64,000 nucleotides of DNA from Anaerolineales bacterium (GCA_015075405.1 JABTUK010000001.1:2088664-2152663), one strand, 5' to 3'. Positions 25,956 through 34,435 are shown, counted from the stretch's first letter. Made by a program: numbers and translations. The notes: generated by a model from the sequence alone, not told the origin.

Positions 25956-27368
25956 ATGGCAACAACCTTTGATGTCAATCTTGATGATTATAAATATGGT
26001 TTCAGCGTCCCCGAAAATTACGCCTTCAAGGCTCGCAAAGGGCTGGATGAAGATATTGTCCGTGAAATTTCGTGGATGAAAAAAGAGCCGGAGTGGATGC
26101 TGGAGTATCGGCTGCGCGGCTATCGTCACTTTTTGGAGCGGCCTATGCCTCAGTGGCCGGGGCGCGGTCAGCTCGACACGATTGACTTTGACGATATTTA
26201 TTATTACATCAAACCCATTGATTCCGACAAGGCCTTTAAATCCTGGGATGATGTGCCCGAAGATATTCGCAAAACCTTTGACCGGTTGGGCATCCCCGAA
26301 GCCGAGCAGAAGTTCCTGGCCGGCGTGGGCGCCCAATATGAGAGCGAAGTGGTCTACCACAGCATCATCGAAGACCTGGAAAAAAAAGGCGTTATCTTTT
26401 TGGATATGGATGCGGCGCTGCGCGACCATCCTGATATCGTCAAGGAATATTTCGGCACGGTTATTCCGCCGGAAGATAACAAATTTGCCGCGCTGAATAC
26501 AGCGGTTTGGTCAGGTGGCAGCTTTATTTATGTCCCCAAAGGGGTGCATGTGGACCTGCCGCTGCAAGCCTACTTCCGCATCAATGCCCAGAGCATGGGC
26601 CAGTTTGAACGTACCCTGATTATTGTAGATGAAGGTGCTTATGTTCATTACGTTGAAGGCTGTACCGCCCCAACGTATTCGACCGACAGCCTGCACAGCG
26701 CTGTGGTCGAAATCATTGTCAAAGACAATGCTCGCTGTCGCTACTCAACCATTCAGAACTGGAGCCACAATGTTTACAACTTGGTCACCAAGCGGGCGCA
26801 GGCATTTAAACATGCGACGATGGAATGGGTGGATGGTAACCTCGGCTCCAAGCTGACGGTGAAGTATCCGGCGGTTTGGCTGTTGGGTGATGGGGCACAT
26901 GGCGAAGTTCTATCTATTGCTTTTGCCGGCAAGGGACAACACCAGGATGCCGGCGGCAAGATTGTCCATGCCGCGCCCAATACCAGCTCGGTGATTACCA
27001 GTAAATCCATCAGCAAGGGCGGCGGGCGCAGCACCTATCGCGGTTTGATTAAAGTTGCGCCGGGCGCGGTCAACAGCAAGAGCAACGTGGTGTGTGACGC
27101 TCTGATCCTGGATGAGAAGTCCGCTTCCGATACCTTCCCTTACATCGAAATCGAAGAGCAGGATGTCTCGATTGGACACGAGGCCAGTGTGTCCAAAGTG
27201 TCTGAAGAGCAGCTTTTCTACCTGATGAGCCGGGGGATTCCAGAGGACCAGGCGGCTAACATGATCGTCAGCGGCTTCATCGAGCCGATTGTGAAGGAAC
27301 TGCCGATGGAGTACGCCCTGGAAATGAATCGCCTCATCGAAATGGAAATGGAGGGGTCTGTAGGCTAA
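25956..27368 (+). CDS. sufB: SUF scaffold protein SufB
   Basis: 470 residues, the usual SufB length. The N-terminal part ([20 protein letters not shown]) and the beta-helix core are typical. The C-terminal region has [16 protein letters not shown], whose Cys matches the cluster-assembly Cys known in the family, and [20 protein letters not shown] with the conserved His/Glu. SufB accepts sulfur and, with SufC and SufD, forms the nascent cluster. Starts one base after sufC ends and is followed by sufD after one base. Confidence 0.97.
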   Translation: MATTFDVNLDDYKYGFSVPENYAFKARKGLDEDIVREISWMKKEPEWMLEYRLRGYRHFLERPMPQWPGRGQLDTIDFDDIYYYIKPIDSDKAFKSWDDVPEDIRKTFDRLGIPEAEQKFLAGVGAQYESEVVYHSIIEDLEKKGVIFLDMDAALRDHPDIVKEYFGTVIPPEDNKFAALNTAVWSGGSFIYVPKGVHVDLPLQAYFRINAQSMGQFERTLIIVDEGAYVHYVEGCTAPTYSTDSLHSAVVEIIVKDNARCRYSTIQNWSHNVYNLVTKRAQAFKHATMEWVDGNLGSKLTVKYPAVWLLGDGAHGEVLSIAFAGKGQHQDAGGKIVHAAPNTSSVITSKSISKGGGRSTYRGLIKVAPGAVNSKSNVVCDALILDEKSASDTFPYIEIEEQDVSIGHEASVSKVSEEQLFYLMSRGIPEDQAANMIVSGFIEPIVKELPMEYALEMNRLIEMEMEGSVG

Positions 27369-27369
27369 T

Positions 27370-28731
27370 ATGGCGGCGCAAGTATTAACCCCTACCAGCA
27401 AGTCATCCGACAAATTACTCGAAGCGGGTGTTTTCACCCGCAGCACCGTTGAGGCTATTGCGGCTCATGAGCCGGCCTGGCTGCAAGACAAGCGCCAAAT
27501 GGCCTGGGCGGTGTTTGAAGAAACACCTATGCCCACCACTTCCGACGAAGATTGGCGGCGCACCGATTTACGCAAAATCCGCTGGGAAAAGTTTCGGCTG
27601 GCCGAAGCGTCTTCCGTGCAAGCCAACACCCTGGCCGATCTGCCCGACGATGTGCGCGACGCCCTGGAAGAGAAATATCCGGCGGCAGGACGGATTGTCA
27701 TCGCTAACGACCGGCTGGTCTACCGCGAACTCGATCCGGCTCTGGCCGAGCAGGGAGTCATTTTCACCAGTTTGGCCGCAGCAGCAGTGGAGCACGCCGA
27801 CCTGGTGCAAAAATACCTGGGCAGCCAGGCTGTGCCGCCGTCAAACAGCAAATTTGCGGCGCTCAACAGCGCCTTGTGGCGGGGTGGCGTTTTTCTGTAC
27901 ATTCCCAAAGAGGTCGAGGTGGAAAATCCTTTCCAGACCGCCCTTATTTTGGAAGGCGAAGGCAGCGCCATCTTCCCGCGCACGTTGATTGTGGCCGAGC
28001 GGCATGCCCAGGTCACTTATATTGAAGAAGCCATTTCCCACAGCGAGCACGGTCAGGCCCTCAACGCCGGGGTGGTGGAAATTTACGCCCAGGCCGGGGC
28101 GCAGGTGCGTTATGTGGATGTGCAGCGTTGGGGCGAAGATGTTTACAACTTCAACGTCAAGCGCTCGGTCGGCCAGAATGACAGCACCGTAATTTGGGAG
28201 ACCGGCCAACTGGGCGGCCGCCTGACCAAGAGCTACTTTGACAGCGAACTGCCCGGCAACGGCGCTTCGATGGAGTTTAACGGCGTCTACTTTATGCAGG
28301 GCAAGCAGCACCTCGACGTGGACAGCCTGATCCATCACATCGGCGCCTCCACCGGCGGCGACCTGCTGCTGCACGGTGCGGTCAAAGACAAAAGCCGCAG
28401 CGTGTTCACCGGTCTGATCAAAATCGAGCCGACGGCCCAACAGACCAACTCCTATCTCAAAAGCGAGAACCTCATTCTGGACCATAGCGCCCGCGCCGAT
28501 GCTATCCCCAGCCTGGAGATTGACGCCAACGACGTGCGCGCTTCGCACGGAGCGACCATCGGCAAAATTGATGAAGAGTACATCTTCTACCTGATGAGCC
28601 GGGGGATTCCGCGCAATACCGCTGTCCGCATGGTGGTTGAAGGCTTTTTCTACAAAGTTTTTGACCGCATGTACAACCAGCGGGTCCGGGAAAAGCTGTT
28701 CAACGCTGTTTCTGCCAAAATTGGTGATTAA
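27370..28731 (+). CDS. sufD: SUF scaffold protein SufD
   Basis: 453 residues, paralogous to SufB. The N-terminal helical domain contains AWLQDKRQMAWAVFEETPMP, close to the usual W-L-x-x-x-R-x-x-A pattern. The C-terminal region has NLILDHSARADAIPSLEI and VRASHGATIGKIDEEYIFYL, with the His that pairs with the SufB Cys at the assembly site. Last gene of the tight sufCBD block; a perfect 16-bp hairpin follows. Confidence 0.96.
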   Translation: MAAQVLTPTSKSSDKLLEAGVFTRSTVEAIAAHEPAWLQDKRQMAWAVFEETPMPTTSDEDWRRTDLRKIRWEKFRLAEASSVQANTLADLPDDVRDALEEKYPAAGRIVIANDRLVYRELDPALAEQGVIFTSLAAAAVEHADLVQKYLGSQAVPPSNSKFAALNSALWRGGVFLYIPKEVEVENPFQTALILEGEGSAIFPRTLIVAERHAQVTYIEEAISHSEHGQALNAGVVEIYAQAGAQVRYVDVQRWGEDVYNFNVKRSVGQNDSTVIWETGQLGGRLTKSYFDSELPGNGASMEFNGVYFMQGKQHLDVDSLIHHIGASTGGDLLLHGAVKDKSRSVFTGLIKIEPTAQQTNSYLKSENLILDHSARADAIPSLEIDANDVRASHGATIGKIDEEYIFYLMSRGIPRNTAVRMVVEGFFYKVFDRMYNQRVREKLFNAVSAKIGD

Positions 28732-28743
28732 AAGATTTATCTC

Positions 28744-28789
28744 GTTATCTCGTTCCCAACGCTTCGCGTCAGTTTGGGAACGAGATAAC
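28744..28789 (+). terminator. Hairpin terminator after sufD
   Basis: GTTATCTCGTTCCCAA and TTGGGAACGAGATAAC form a 16-bp perfect stem beginning 13 bp after the sufD stop. There is no clear T-tract, so termination may be partial. It marks the border between sufCBD and the rhodanese unit; 28790-28906 holds no gene but a diverged copy of the downstream leader. Confidence 0.65.
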
Positions 28790-28906
28790 AAGAAATTCAG
28801 TGGTTGCACCTCTCCAATCTGTGTGATTGTAGGAACGACCTATCAGGTTATTTCTCTTACAAACACGGTTGCAGCTAACTCTTAATGAAGAGGGGAGGAC
28901 TCATAG

Positions 28907-28963
28907 ATGAGCGAGCGGAATAACCTATTCTCCCATCGCTCCAATCTGTGTTGTTGTAAATAA
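28907..28963 (+). CDS. Cys-rich upstream ORF, candidate leader peptide of the rhodanese gene
   Basis: An 18-codon ORF, MSERNNLFSHRSNLCCCK, with three consecutive Cys codons two places before the stop. A strong ribosome binding site (GGGGAGGA at 28893-28900) lies 6 bp before the ATG. It ends 84 bp before the rhodanese ATG. Short Cys-run ORFs upstream of sulfur genes, including sulfurtransferases, are known in mycobacteria, where slow translation at low cysteine changes downstream expression. A similar role here is inference. Pairing of AATCA (28972), TGATT (28981) and AATCA (28996) offers alternative small hairpins downstream. Confidence 0.6.
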   Translation: MSERNNLFSHRSNLCCCK

Positions 28964-29047
28964 GGTCATTGAATCAACACTGATTGGAGATTTGTAATCA
29001 ATCGTTGCTGCAATTTTAAGGGTATCAACTAGAGGAGAGTAAACCCC

Positions 29048-29896
29048 ATGAGTGAGCAAAATTACGCCCACCCCGAAGCGCTGGTCAGCACGCAGTGGGT
29101 GGCCGATCATCTTAATGACCCCAGTATTCGCCTTGTCGAGTCCAATGAGGACATTTTGCTGTATGATAAGGGCCATATCCCCGGCGCGGTCAAAATTGAC
29201 TGGGTTGGCGATTTAAATGATCCGCTGGTGCGGGATTACCTTGACGGCGAGCGCTTTGCCAGATTGTTGTCAAGTAAAGGTATCAGCAAAGAGACCACGG
29301 TTATCTTTTACGGCGACAAAAATAACTGGTGGGCCACTTATGCTTTTTGGGTGTTCCAACTATTTGGTCATACCAAAGCCAAAATTATGAACGGCGGGCG
29401 CAAAAAGTGGGAAGAAGAGGGCCGGCCTCTAACCACCGAAGTGCCGCAGTATCCAACCACCACTTATCCTGTCCCGCAGCGAGATGACAGCAAGATTCGA
29501 GCTTTCCGCGATCAAGTGCGGGAGCACGTCAACAAAGGGGGGGCGCTGGTGGATGTCCGCTCGCCGGGTGAATACAGCGGCGAACTGCTGCACATGGCCG
29601 ACTATCCCCAGGAAGGGGCGCTGCGCGGTGGGCATATCCCCGGAGCCAAAAATATCCCTTGGGCCAGGGCAGCCAACGACGACGGTACTTTCAAATCGCC
29701 CGAGGAACTACGGGCGCTGTATGAGGGCCAGGGCATTACTCCTGATAAAGATGTGGTGGCCTACTGCCGCATCGGCGAGCGCAGCAGTCACACCTGGTTT
29801 GTTTTAACCTACTTACTGGGCTATCCCCAGGTGCGCAACTACGACGGCAGTTGGACCGAGTGGGGCAACCTGGTGGGAGCGCCAATTGAGCGATAG
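29048..29896 (+). CDS. Thiosulfate/3-mercaptopyruvate sulfurtransferase with two rhodanese domains
   Basis: 282 residues. The N-terminal rhodanese domain (about 10-130, [20 protein letters not shown]) lacks a catalytic Cys, and the C-terminal one (about 155-280) carries it in [15 protein letters not shown]. The active-site loop C-R-I-G-E-R resembles the CysA2/SseA group of thiosulfate sulfurtransferases. It would deliver sulfane sulfur to Fe-S or cysteine synthesis genes around it. ATG 29048 follows GAGGAG. Preceded by a Cys-codon leader ORF and followed by a terminator at 30019, so it is its own transcription unit. Confidence 0.94.
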   Translation: MSEQNYAHPEALVSTQWVADHLNDPSIRLVESNEDILLYDKGHIPGAVKIDWVGDLNDPLVRDYLDGERFARLLSSKGISKETTVIFYGDKNNWWATYAFWVFQLFGHTKAKIMNGGRKKWEEEGRPLTTEVPQYPTTTYPVPQRDDSKIRAFRDQVREHVNKGGALVDVRSPGEYSGELLHMADYPQEGALRGGHIPGAKNIPWARAANDDGTFKSPEELRALYEGQGITPDKDVVAYCRIGERSSHTWFVLTYLLGYPQVRNYDGSWTEWGNLVGAPIER

Positions 29897-29940
29897 CTTT
29901 TCTATGAATAAGGTACAATAAGTTGTATTGAGGCAAGTTA

Positions 29941-30000
29941 GCCGGGATTAGGGGATTTGGGGATAAAATAAAAAAATCTCCCAATCTCCTAATTTCGGCC
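29941..30000. repeat. Heptanucleotide foldback after the rhodanese gene
   Basis: Two 24-base arms (29941-29964 and 29977-30000) repeating GGGATTT-like units and their complement. Opposed as RNA, 19 positions are Watson-Crick, 4 are G-U and 1 is a mismatch. It precedes the T-tailed terminator at 30019. Confidence 0.75.
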
Positions 30001-30018
30001 TCTAAGCTTGGGGGCAGC

Positions 30019-30049
30019 GGGGGCAGTAAAGCCACAATGCCCCCTTTTT
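30019..30049 (+). terminator. Rho-independent terminator of the rhodanese gene
   Basis: GGGGGCA and TGCCCCC with a 12-base loop, followed directly by TTTTT. Because the stem contains the ATG at 30037, that codon is not a credible start of the next gene. Confidence 0.85.
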
Positions 30050-30060
30050 ATCAAACAGTT

Positions 30061-30456
30061 ATGGACCGACAACAACACATTGACAAACTACTCGAACATT
30101 TTGACGCGCCCCGGCATCGCGGCGCTATTGCCGGGGCCGATGTGGTTATGACCGGCGGCAATCCCAGTTGCGGCGATACGATTACGATTTATATGAATGT
30201 TGATGGCCAAAATCGAGTTGAGCAAATTCAATTTGAAGGTGAAGGCTGCACCATCAGCCAGGCTTCGGCTTCGATTTTGTTGGACCGGGTGCAGGGCAAA
30301 ACCCTTGCCGAAATAGAGGCCATAGACTATAATGACCTGATTGAAGAACTGGGCCGGGATATTGTGTTGACCCGCGTCCGTTGCGCTACTTTGAGCCTGA
30401 GCACGCTCAAAAATGCCATTCAAAAGTATTATCAGGGTAGCAAGGTAGCAAGGTAG
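30061..30456 (+). CDS. IscU/NifU-N-like scaffold protein, paralogue 1
   Basis: 131 residues from ATG 30061 (MDRQQHIDKLLEHF). Three conserved Cys are present with the Asp: NPSCGDTITIYM, EGEGCTISQASAS and TRVRCATLSLSTL. IscU-like proteins hold a nascent cluster or, as SufU, accept sulfur from SufS with a zinc ion. Differs from the second copy at 32488 in a shorter C terminus ending in repeat-derived codons (QGSKVAR), since the GGTAGCAA repeat runs into the gene. Lies 88 bp before sufS, supporting a partner role. Confidence 0.9.
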   Translation: MDRQQHIDKLLEHFDAPRHRGAIAGADVVMTGGNPSCGDTITIYMNVDGQNRVEQIQFEGEGCTISQASASILLDRVQGKTLAEIEAIDYNDLIEELGRDIVLTRVRCATLSLSTLKNAIQKYYQGSKVAR

Positions 30457-30500
30457 CAGTAAAGTTATTTGCGACCCTGCTACTTCACCCCTTCGGGTGC
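30434..30500. repeat. Octanucleotide tandem foldback across the scaffold gene end
   Basis: GGTAGCAA is repeated about three times across the last codons and stop of the gene ending at 30456. The partial complement TTGCGACCCTGCTACTT follows. A second complement, GCGACCTTGCAACTTGCC, lies at about 30510-30530. The tail of the protein is therefore repeat-encoded. Confidence 0.65.
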
Positions 30501-30543
30501 GCCGAAGAGCGTGCGACCTTGCAACTTGCCTGGAGCTAAATTC

Positions 30544-31770
30544 ATGTTTGACGTTCAACGTATCCGCCAGGATTTTCCGATCTTGCAGCAGCAGGTTAAT
30601 GGAAAGCCCCTGGTTTATCTTGACAGCACGGCCAGTTCGCAAAAGCCGCTCTCGGTCATCGAGGCCATGAACACCTACTATCGTGAGTACAACGCCAATG
30701 TGCATCGCGGCATTTATCAAATCAGCGAGAAAGCCTCGGAGGCGTATGAGACGGCCCGCAAGAAAGTAGGCCGTTTTATCAATGCCCGCAGTTGGCGCGA
30801 GGTGATTTTTACCCGCAACGCCACCGAAAGTATTAATCTGGTGGCCTATAGTTGGGGGTTGAACAATATCAAAGCGGGGGATATTATCCTGACCAGCGAA
30901 ATGGAGCATCACGCCAATCTGGTGCCGTGGCAGCAGTTGGCCGCTCGAACCGGAGCCACCGTTAAATACATTCCGGTGGATGAGCATGGCTACCTGGATA
31001 TGGCCACCTTCGACGCCTGGCTGACCCCCCAAGTCAAGCTGGTCAGCATTACCCAGATGAGCAATGTGCTGGGGACGGTTACTCCTGTGGGTGAGATTGC
31101 GCAAAAAGCTCACGCCGTCGGCGCGCTGGTGCTACTGGATGGGGCGCAGGCGGTGCCTCACATGCCGACCGATGTCCAGGCGTTTGAATGCGATTTTCTG
31201 GCCTTTTCCGGCCACAAAATGTTGGGACCGACCGGCATCGGGGTGTTGTGGGGGCGCAAGGAGATTTTGGCCGACATGCCGCCTTTTATGACCGGCGGCG
31301 ATATGATCAAGAAAGTTACTTTTGAGGGCAGCACCTGGAATGAACTGCCCTGGAAATTCGAGGCCGGTACCCCGGCCATCGCCGAGGCGGTCGGTTTGGG
31401 GGCTGCGGTAGATTATTTGAATGAATTGGGCATGCGCAACGTGCGCCGCCACGAAATCGAATTGACGACTTACGCTTTTCACCGGCTCAGCCAGGTGGAA
31501 GGGATTCGCATTTATGGCCCACACGACCCGACGGCGCGGGGGGGCGCCGTCGCCTTTACCCTGGGCGATATTCATCCCCATGATATTGCCGCCGTGCTGG
31601 ATAGCGAGGGTATCTGTGTGCGAGCCGGGCATCACTGCGCCATGCCTTTGCACGACAAGTTGGGTCTTCAAGCGACGGCGCGGGCCAGTTTTTATGTGTA
31701 TAATCTGCCGGAGGAAGTGGATCGGTTGGCGGAGGGGTTGGATAAGGCCAGGGAGTTATTGGGAAGGTGA
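30544..31770 (+). CDS. sufS: Cysteine desulfurase SufS
   Basis: 408 residues from ATG 30544, preceded by GGAG; the open frame extends upstream through repeat sequence and is not used. PLP enzyme taking sulfur from cysteine as a persulfide. It has TEMEHH-like ILTSEMEHHANLVPW, the PLP Lys in FLAFSGHKMLGPTGIGVLW (about 225), TFEGSTWNELPWKFEAGTP, and the catalytic Cys in VRAGHHCAMPLH (about 365). Group II (SufS) type. Works with the IscU-like proteins on either side. Confidence 0.97.
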   Translation: MFDVQRIRQDFPILQQQVNGKPLVYLDSTASSQKPLSVIEAMNTYYREYNANVHRGIYQISEKASEAYETARKKVGRFINARSWREVIFTRNATESINLVAYSWGLNNIKAGDIILTSEMEHHANLVPWQQLAARTGATVKYIPVDEHGYLDMATFDAWLTPQVKLVSITQMSNVLGTVTPVGEIAQKAHAVGALVLLDGAQAVPHMPTDVQAFECDFLAFSGHKMLGPTGIGVLWGRKEILADMPPFMTGGDMIKKVTFEGSTWNELPWKFEAGTPAIAEAVGLGAAVDYLNELGMRNVRRHEIELTTYAFHRLSQVEGIRIYGPHDPTARGGAVAFTLGDIHPHDIAAVLDSEGICVRAGHHCAMPLHDKLGLQATARASFYVYNLPEEVDRLAEGLDKARELLGR

Positions 31771-31817
31771 GTTTACAAATAGAATGGGTGTAAAGTAGCG
31801 GTATTAAAGGGCGTTTC

Positions 31818-32126
31818 GTGTCATACACTATTGATTTTGAATCAGATGCCTGGCAAGACCTTAAACTACTTCGCAAGGGTGAACAAGTAAAAATCCTCAA
31901 GGCAATCGAGACGCACTTAAGTTATGATCCTACCCGACAGAGCAAAAGCCGGATTAAAAAATTGCGGCTTGGCAGCCAGCCGCCTTATCGGTTGAGAGTA
32001 GATGAATTTCGGGTTTTTTACGATGTAGAGCAGGAAGAGCAAAAAGTTATAATCTATGGCGTCGCTTATAAAGAACATGCGCTCGATTGGTTAGCCGATT
32101 TTGCTCAAAAGAGAGGCAATCTATGA
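31818..32126 (+). CDS. RelE/ParE-family toxin
   Basis: 102 residues from GTG 31818. The fold pattern is typical of RelE/ParE: DFESDAWQDLKLLRKGEQVK helix pair, then KKLRLGSQPPYRLRVDEFRVFYDVE with the basic strand, and VIIYGVAYKEHAL. RelE members cut mRNA on the ribosome, ParE members block gyrase; the basic residues do not decide which. The stop overlaps the next ATG (ATGA). The toxin gene comes first, the reverse of the common order. Confidence 0.85.
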   Translation: MSYTIDFESDAWQDLKLLRKGEQVKILKAIETHLSYDPTRQSKSRIKKLRLGSQPPYRLRVDEFRVFYDVEQEEQKVIIYGVAYKEHALDWLADFAQKRGNL

Positions 32127-32482
32127 AAACCGTTACAGTCAATGAACTTCATCAGCGCCTCGATGAATATTTAGTACAGGCACAAGTAGAAGAAATAGTA
32201 ATTAGGTTAAATAATGGAGAACTGTTGCGACTTTCGGCTATAAGTCCCGAAGATTTGGCGGATGAAGCACTGGAAAGTGACCCTCGCTTTGAGCAACTTA
32301 TTACTGAACGGCGCGAACGTTATAAACAAAGTGGCGGAGTCCCATTCACAACCGTTCGTCAAGTTTTGATTGACGAGTTGATCCAAAACCTTAACCATAC
32401 CGATCCTCAAGTGCGCCAGGAAGCAGCTAAATATTTAGCTGAGTTGGATCAAGTTGCGCCAAAAGTTGACCCCGGTGAGTAA
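32123..32482 (+). CDS. Antitoxin of the RelE-type pair
   Basis: 119 residues from ATG 32123, overlapping the toxin stop by 4 bp. The N terminus MKTVTVNELHQRLDEYLVQ and GELLRLSAISPEDL resemble Phd/YefM-type antitoxins, which bind DNA with this part and block the toxin with the C terminus. The C-terminal half has a HEAT-like stretch (DPQVRQEAAKYLAEL), longer than usual for the family. Only 5 bp separate it from sufU, so the pair appears to be embedded in the suf transcription unit. Confidence 0.75.
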   Translation: MKTVTVNELHQRLDEYLVQAQVEEIVIRLNNGELLRLSAISPEDLADEALESDPRFEQLITERRERYKQSGGVPFTTVRQVLIDELIQNLNHTDPQVRQEAAKYLAELDQVAPKVDPGE

Positions 32483-32487
32483 ACAAT

Positions 32488-32892
32488 ATGGACGACTTTT
32501 ATAAAGAAAACATTCTCGATCACTATCGCCACCCGCGCAATGCGGGCAAACTGGAGCATCCCACCCACTCGCACGAGGAGCACAATCCCCTGTGCGGCGA
32601 TGTGATTCGGATGGATTTGCGCGTGAACGAACAGAATATCATTGAGGAAGTTGCCTTTACCGGCAAAGGCTGTGCCATCAGCCAGGCCAGCGCCAGCATG
32701 CTCACCGAAATGATCCAGGGTAAATCGCTGGAGGAAGCGAAGCAGATTGGCAAAGAAGAGATTTTGGAAGCCCTGGGGATTGAAATTGGCCCGGTTCGCT
32801 TGAAGTGCGCGCTCCTGTCGCTCAAGGTGTTAAAGGCAGGAGCCTATGGTTTAAGCGAGGAAGATTGGAATACCGACGACGAAGAGTGGTAA
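32488..32892 (+). CDS. sufU: SufU-type Fe-S scaffold or sulfur-transfer protein
   Basis: 134 residues. Begins MDDFYKENILDHYRHPRNAG as SufU does. Metal and sulfur ligands are NPLCGD, GKGCAISQASASM and RLKCALLSLKVL. SufU binds zinc and accepts persulfide from SufS. The acidic C terminus (SEEDWNTDDEEW) is unusual for its length. Second IscU-like gene in the cluster, after sufS and the toxin-antitoxin pair. Confidence 0.92.
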   Translation: MDDFYKENILDHYRHPRNAGKLEHPTHSHEEHNPLCGDVIRMDLRVNEQNIIEEVAFTGKGCAISQASASMLTEMIQGKSLEEAKQIGKEEILEALGIEIGPVRLKCALLSLKVLKAGAYGLSEEDWNTDDEEW

Positions 32893-32925
32893 CGTACCGA
32901 TGACACAGAAGTTGATAGTGGACTT

Positions 32926-33588
32926 ATGGTAGACAAATTGCTGGACGCGCCTCAAACTAAAATCATAGATTATCTAGCATCGGATGGTGAGCCTATGGGT
33001 GAAACGGGTATCCACTCGCTCCGCATTCTTAATTCGCTAGGGGCATTGCGAGCTTGGTTTCGTCACCGTCCCGATGTCTACGTTGGGGCCAATATGTTTA
33101 TGTACTATACGGAGGCTCATCCGGCTGATGTCGTTGCCCCAGATTTATTTGTCGTTCTCGGTACGCGCAAAGAAGAAAGGCGCACCTGGAAAATTTGGGA
33201 GGAAGGTAAAGCGCCCGACTTTATCATCGAATTTACATCGGAAGCGACCAAAGGCAAAGATCGCTGGTTCAAACGGGGCTTGTACGAGGAATTGGGGGTG
33301 CAGGAGTATTTTCAATTTGATCCACTTCAGGATTATCTTAAGCCGCAACTGCAAGGATATTTTCTTGAAGGCAGCCAGTATCAACCCATTGAGCCGGAGT
33401 TTAGTGAAGAGGGGTATCTCCAGTTGAAAAGTCTGGTTTTGAACTTATACTTGAGAAACGAAGGCGACGATTTGAGATTTTATGAAGTTAAAAGTGGAGC
33501 CAAACTTCTGACTTTGGAAGAAGCCGAAGAAGAACTGGCTCGCCTGCGAGCCGAATACGAAAAACTTAAAAAACAATTGGGAGCATAA
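32926..33588 (+). CDS. Uma2-family (DUF820) putative nuclease
   Basis: 220 residues. The PD-(D/E)XK-like core is visible as VVAPDLFVVLG, then APDFIIEFTSEATKGKD, with YEELGVQEYFQFDP after it. A C-terminal coiled-coil (LEEAEEELARLRAEYEKL) follows, as in many Uma2 proteins. Uma2 genes are abundant in Cyanobacteria and Chloroflexota, but the biological role is unproven. No obvious link to the neighbouring Fe-S genes. Confidence 0.85.
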   Translation: MVDKLLDAPQTKIIDYLASDGEPMGETGIHSLRILNSLGALRAWFRHRPDVYVGANMFMYYTEAHPADVVAPDLFVVLGTRKEERRTWKIWEEGKAPDFIIEFTSEATKGKDRWFKRGLYEELGVQEYFQFDPLQDYLKPQLQGYFLEGSQYQPIEPEFSEEGYLQLKSLVLNLYLRNEGDDLRFYEVKSGAKLLTLEEAEEELARLRAEYEKLKKQLGA

Positions 33589-33597
33589 AATAAAACG

Positions 33598-33909
33598 ATG
33601 TCGAAGTTCGTCAAGGTAGCTAAAACTTCTGACCTTGCCCCCGGCGAAAAGATGCTGGTTGAATACGACGATGAAGATGTGGGTCTGTTTAACCTCGATG
33701 GTGAATTTTACGCTATTTCCGATGTTTGTACCCACGATGGCGGCCCACTGGTAGAGGGTCATCTGGAGGGCGAATGTATCATTTGTCCCCGGCACGGGGC
33801 CAGGTTCAACATCAAAACCGGCCAGCAAACCATGCCTGCTTTTTCGCCGGTGCCGTTGTATGAAGTAAAAATTGAAGGCGAGGATATTCTGATCGCGCCA
33901 AAAGAATAA
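33598..33909 (+). CDS. Rieske [2Fe-2S] ferredoxin
   Basis: 103 residues, one Rieske domain. Cluster ligands are C-x-H in VCTHDGGPLVEG and C-x2-H in CPRHGARFNI. No signal peptide or membrane segment, so a soluble electron carrier or nitrite-reductase-small-subunit-like protein. Position among suf genes suggests a client of, or electron supply for, the same system. Confidence 0.93.
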   Translation: MSKFVKVAKTSDLAPGEKMLVEYDDEDVGLFNLDGEFYAISDVCTHDGGPLVEGHLEGECIICPRHGARFNIKTGQQTMPAFSPVPLYEVKIEGEDILIAPKE

Positions 33910-33977
33910 AAAAGGTAGCAGGGTCGCAGGATGTACTACCCCTGTCTACTGTCTACCGTTTTTGAAGGAGAGAAATT

Positions 33978-34289
33978 ATGTCCGAAGAAATGAATGTTGC
34001 CCCGGTGACAGAAGAAGAAGTGCGCGAAGCGCTGCGCGGCGTGCTGGACCCTGAATTGCACCTGGATGTGGTCGCTTTAGGGTTGATTAGAAGCATTGAG
34101 TTGGACAGCACGCCGGTGTTGGTCAGAATGTTGCTGACCACGCCGTTTTGCCCCTACGGTCCCTGGTTGGTGCAGCAGGTCAAAGAAACTGCCGAAAAAG
34201 CGAGCGGGCGTGAAGCCAGGGTTGAAGTGCTGCCGGAGCAGTGGAACCCGGAAATGATGGAAGACCCGACGTTACTGGGGTTCTTTTGA
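33978..34289 (+). CDS. DUF59/MIP18-family Fe-S assembly protein
   Basis: 103 residues from ATG 33978 after GGAG. EEEVREALRGVLDPELHLDV and LGLIRSIELD mark the DUF59 domain, with a Cys in TTPFCPYGPW. Such proteins (SufT, PaaD, and the N-terminal part of Mrp) mature Fe-S proteins. Similar in sequence to residues 1-90 of the mrp product at 22993. The end is followed by a foldback repeat that closes the suf segment. Confidence 0.88.
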   Translation: MSEEMNVAPVTEEEVREALRGVLDPELHLDVVALGLIRSIELDSTPVLVRMLLTTPFCPYGPWLVQQVKETAEKASGREARVEVLPEQWNPEMMEDPTLLGFF

Positions 34290-34297
34290 TCGAAGAA

Positions 34298-34376
34298 CGG
34301 GAAGGTTGGAAGGCTGGAAGATTGGAGATAGAGGCTGTCCTCCAACCTTCCAGCTATCCAGTCTTCCGACCTTCCG
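34298..34376. repeat. Octanucleotide foldback after the DUF59 gene
   Basis: CGGGAAGGTTGGAAGGCTGG continues as a GGAAGGTT-type tandem; its counterpart CTCCAACCTTCCAG and further CTTCC units follow after a short loop. Same unit type as inside the protease gene (4357-4494). Confidence 0.75.
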
Positions 34377-34379
34377 AAT

Positions 34380-34408
34380 TTGACCAATCTGGGCCTGTCG
34401 GGTAAGAT
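34380..34408 (+). promoter_or_regulatory. Candidate promoter of the cysO leader
   Basis: TTGACC at 34380-34385 and TAAGAT at 34403-34408 with a 17-bp spacer. Transcription would start near 34415, about 325 bp before cysO. It would make an RNA with the upstream ORF and terminator described below. Confidence 0.5.
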
Positions 34409-34435
34409 ATGGCCCACTCAACTCGTCCAACGGAT

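Noticed and set aside
28790..28880. A second leader peptide in the upstream copy (S-N-L-C-D-C)
   Set aside because: The frame has no ATG or GTG and no ribosome binding site; kept only as evidence of duplication.
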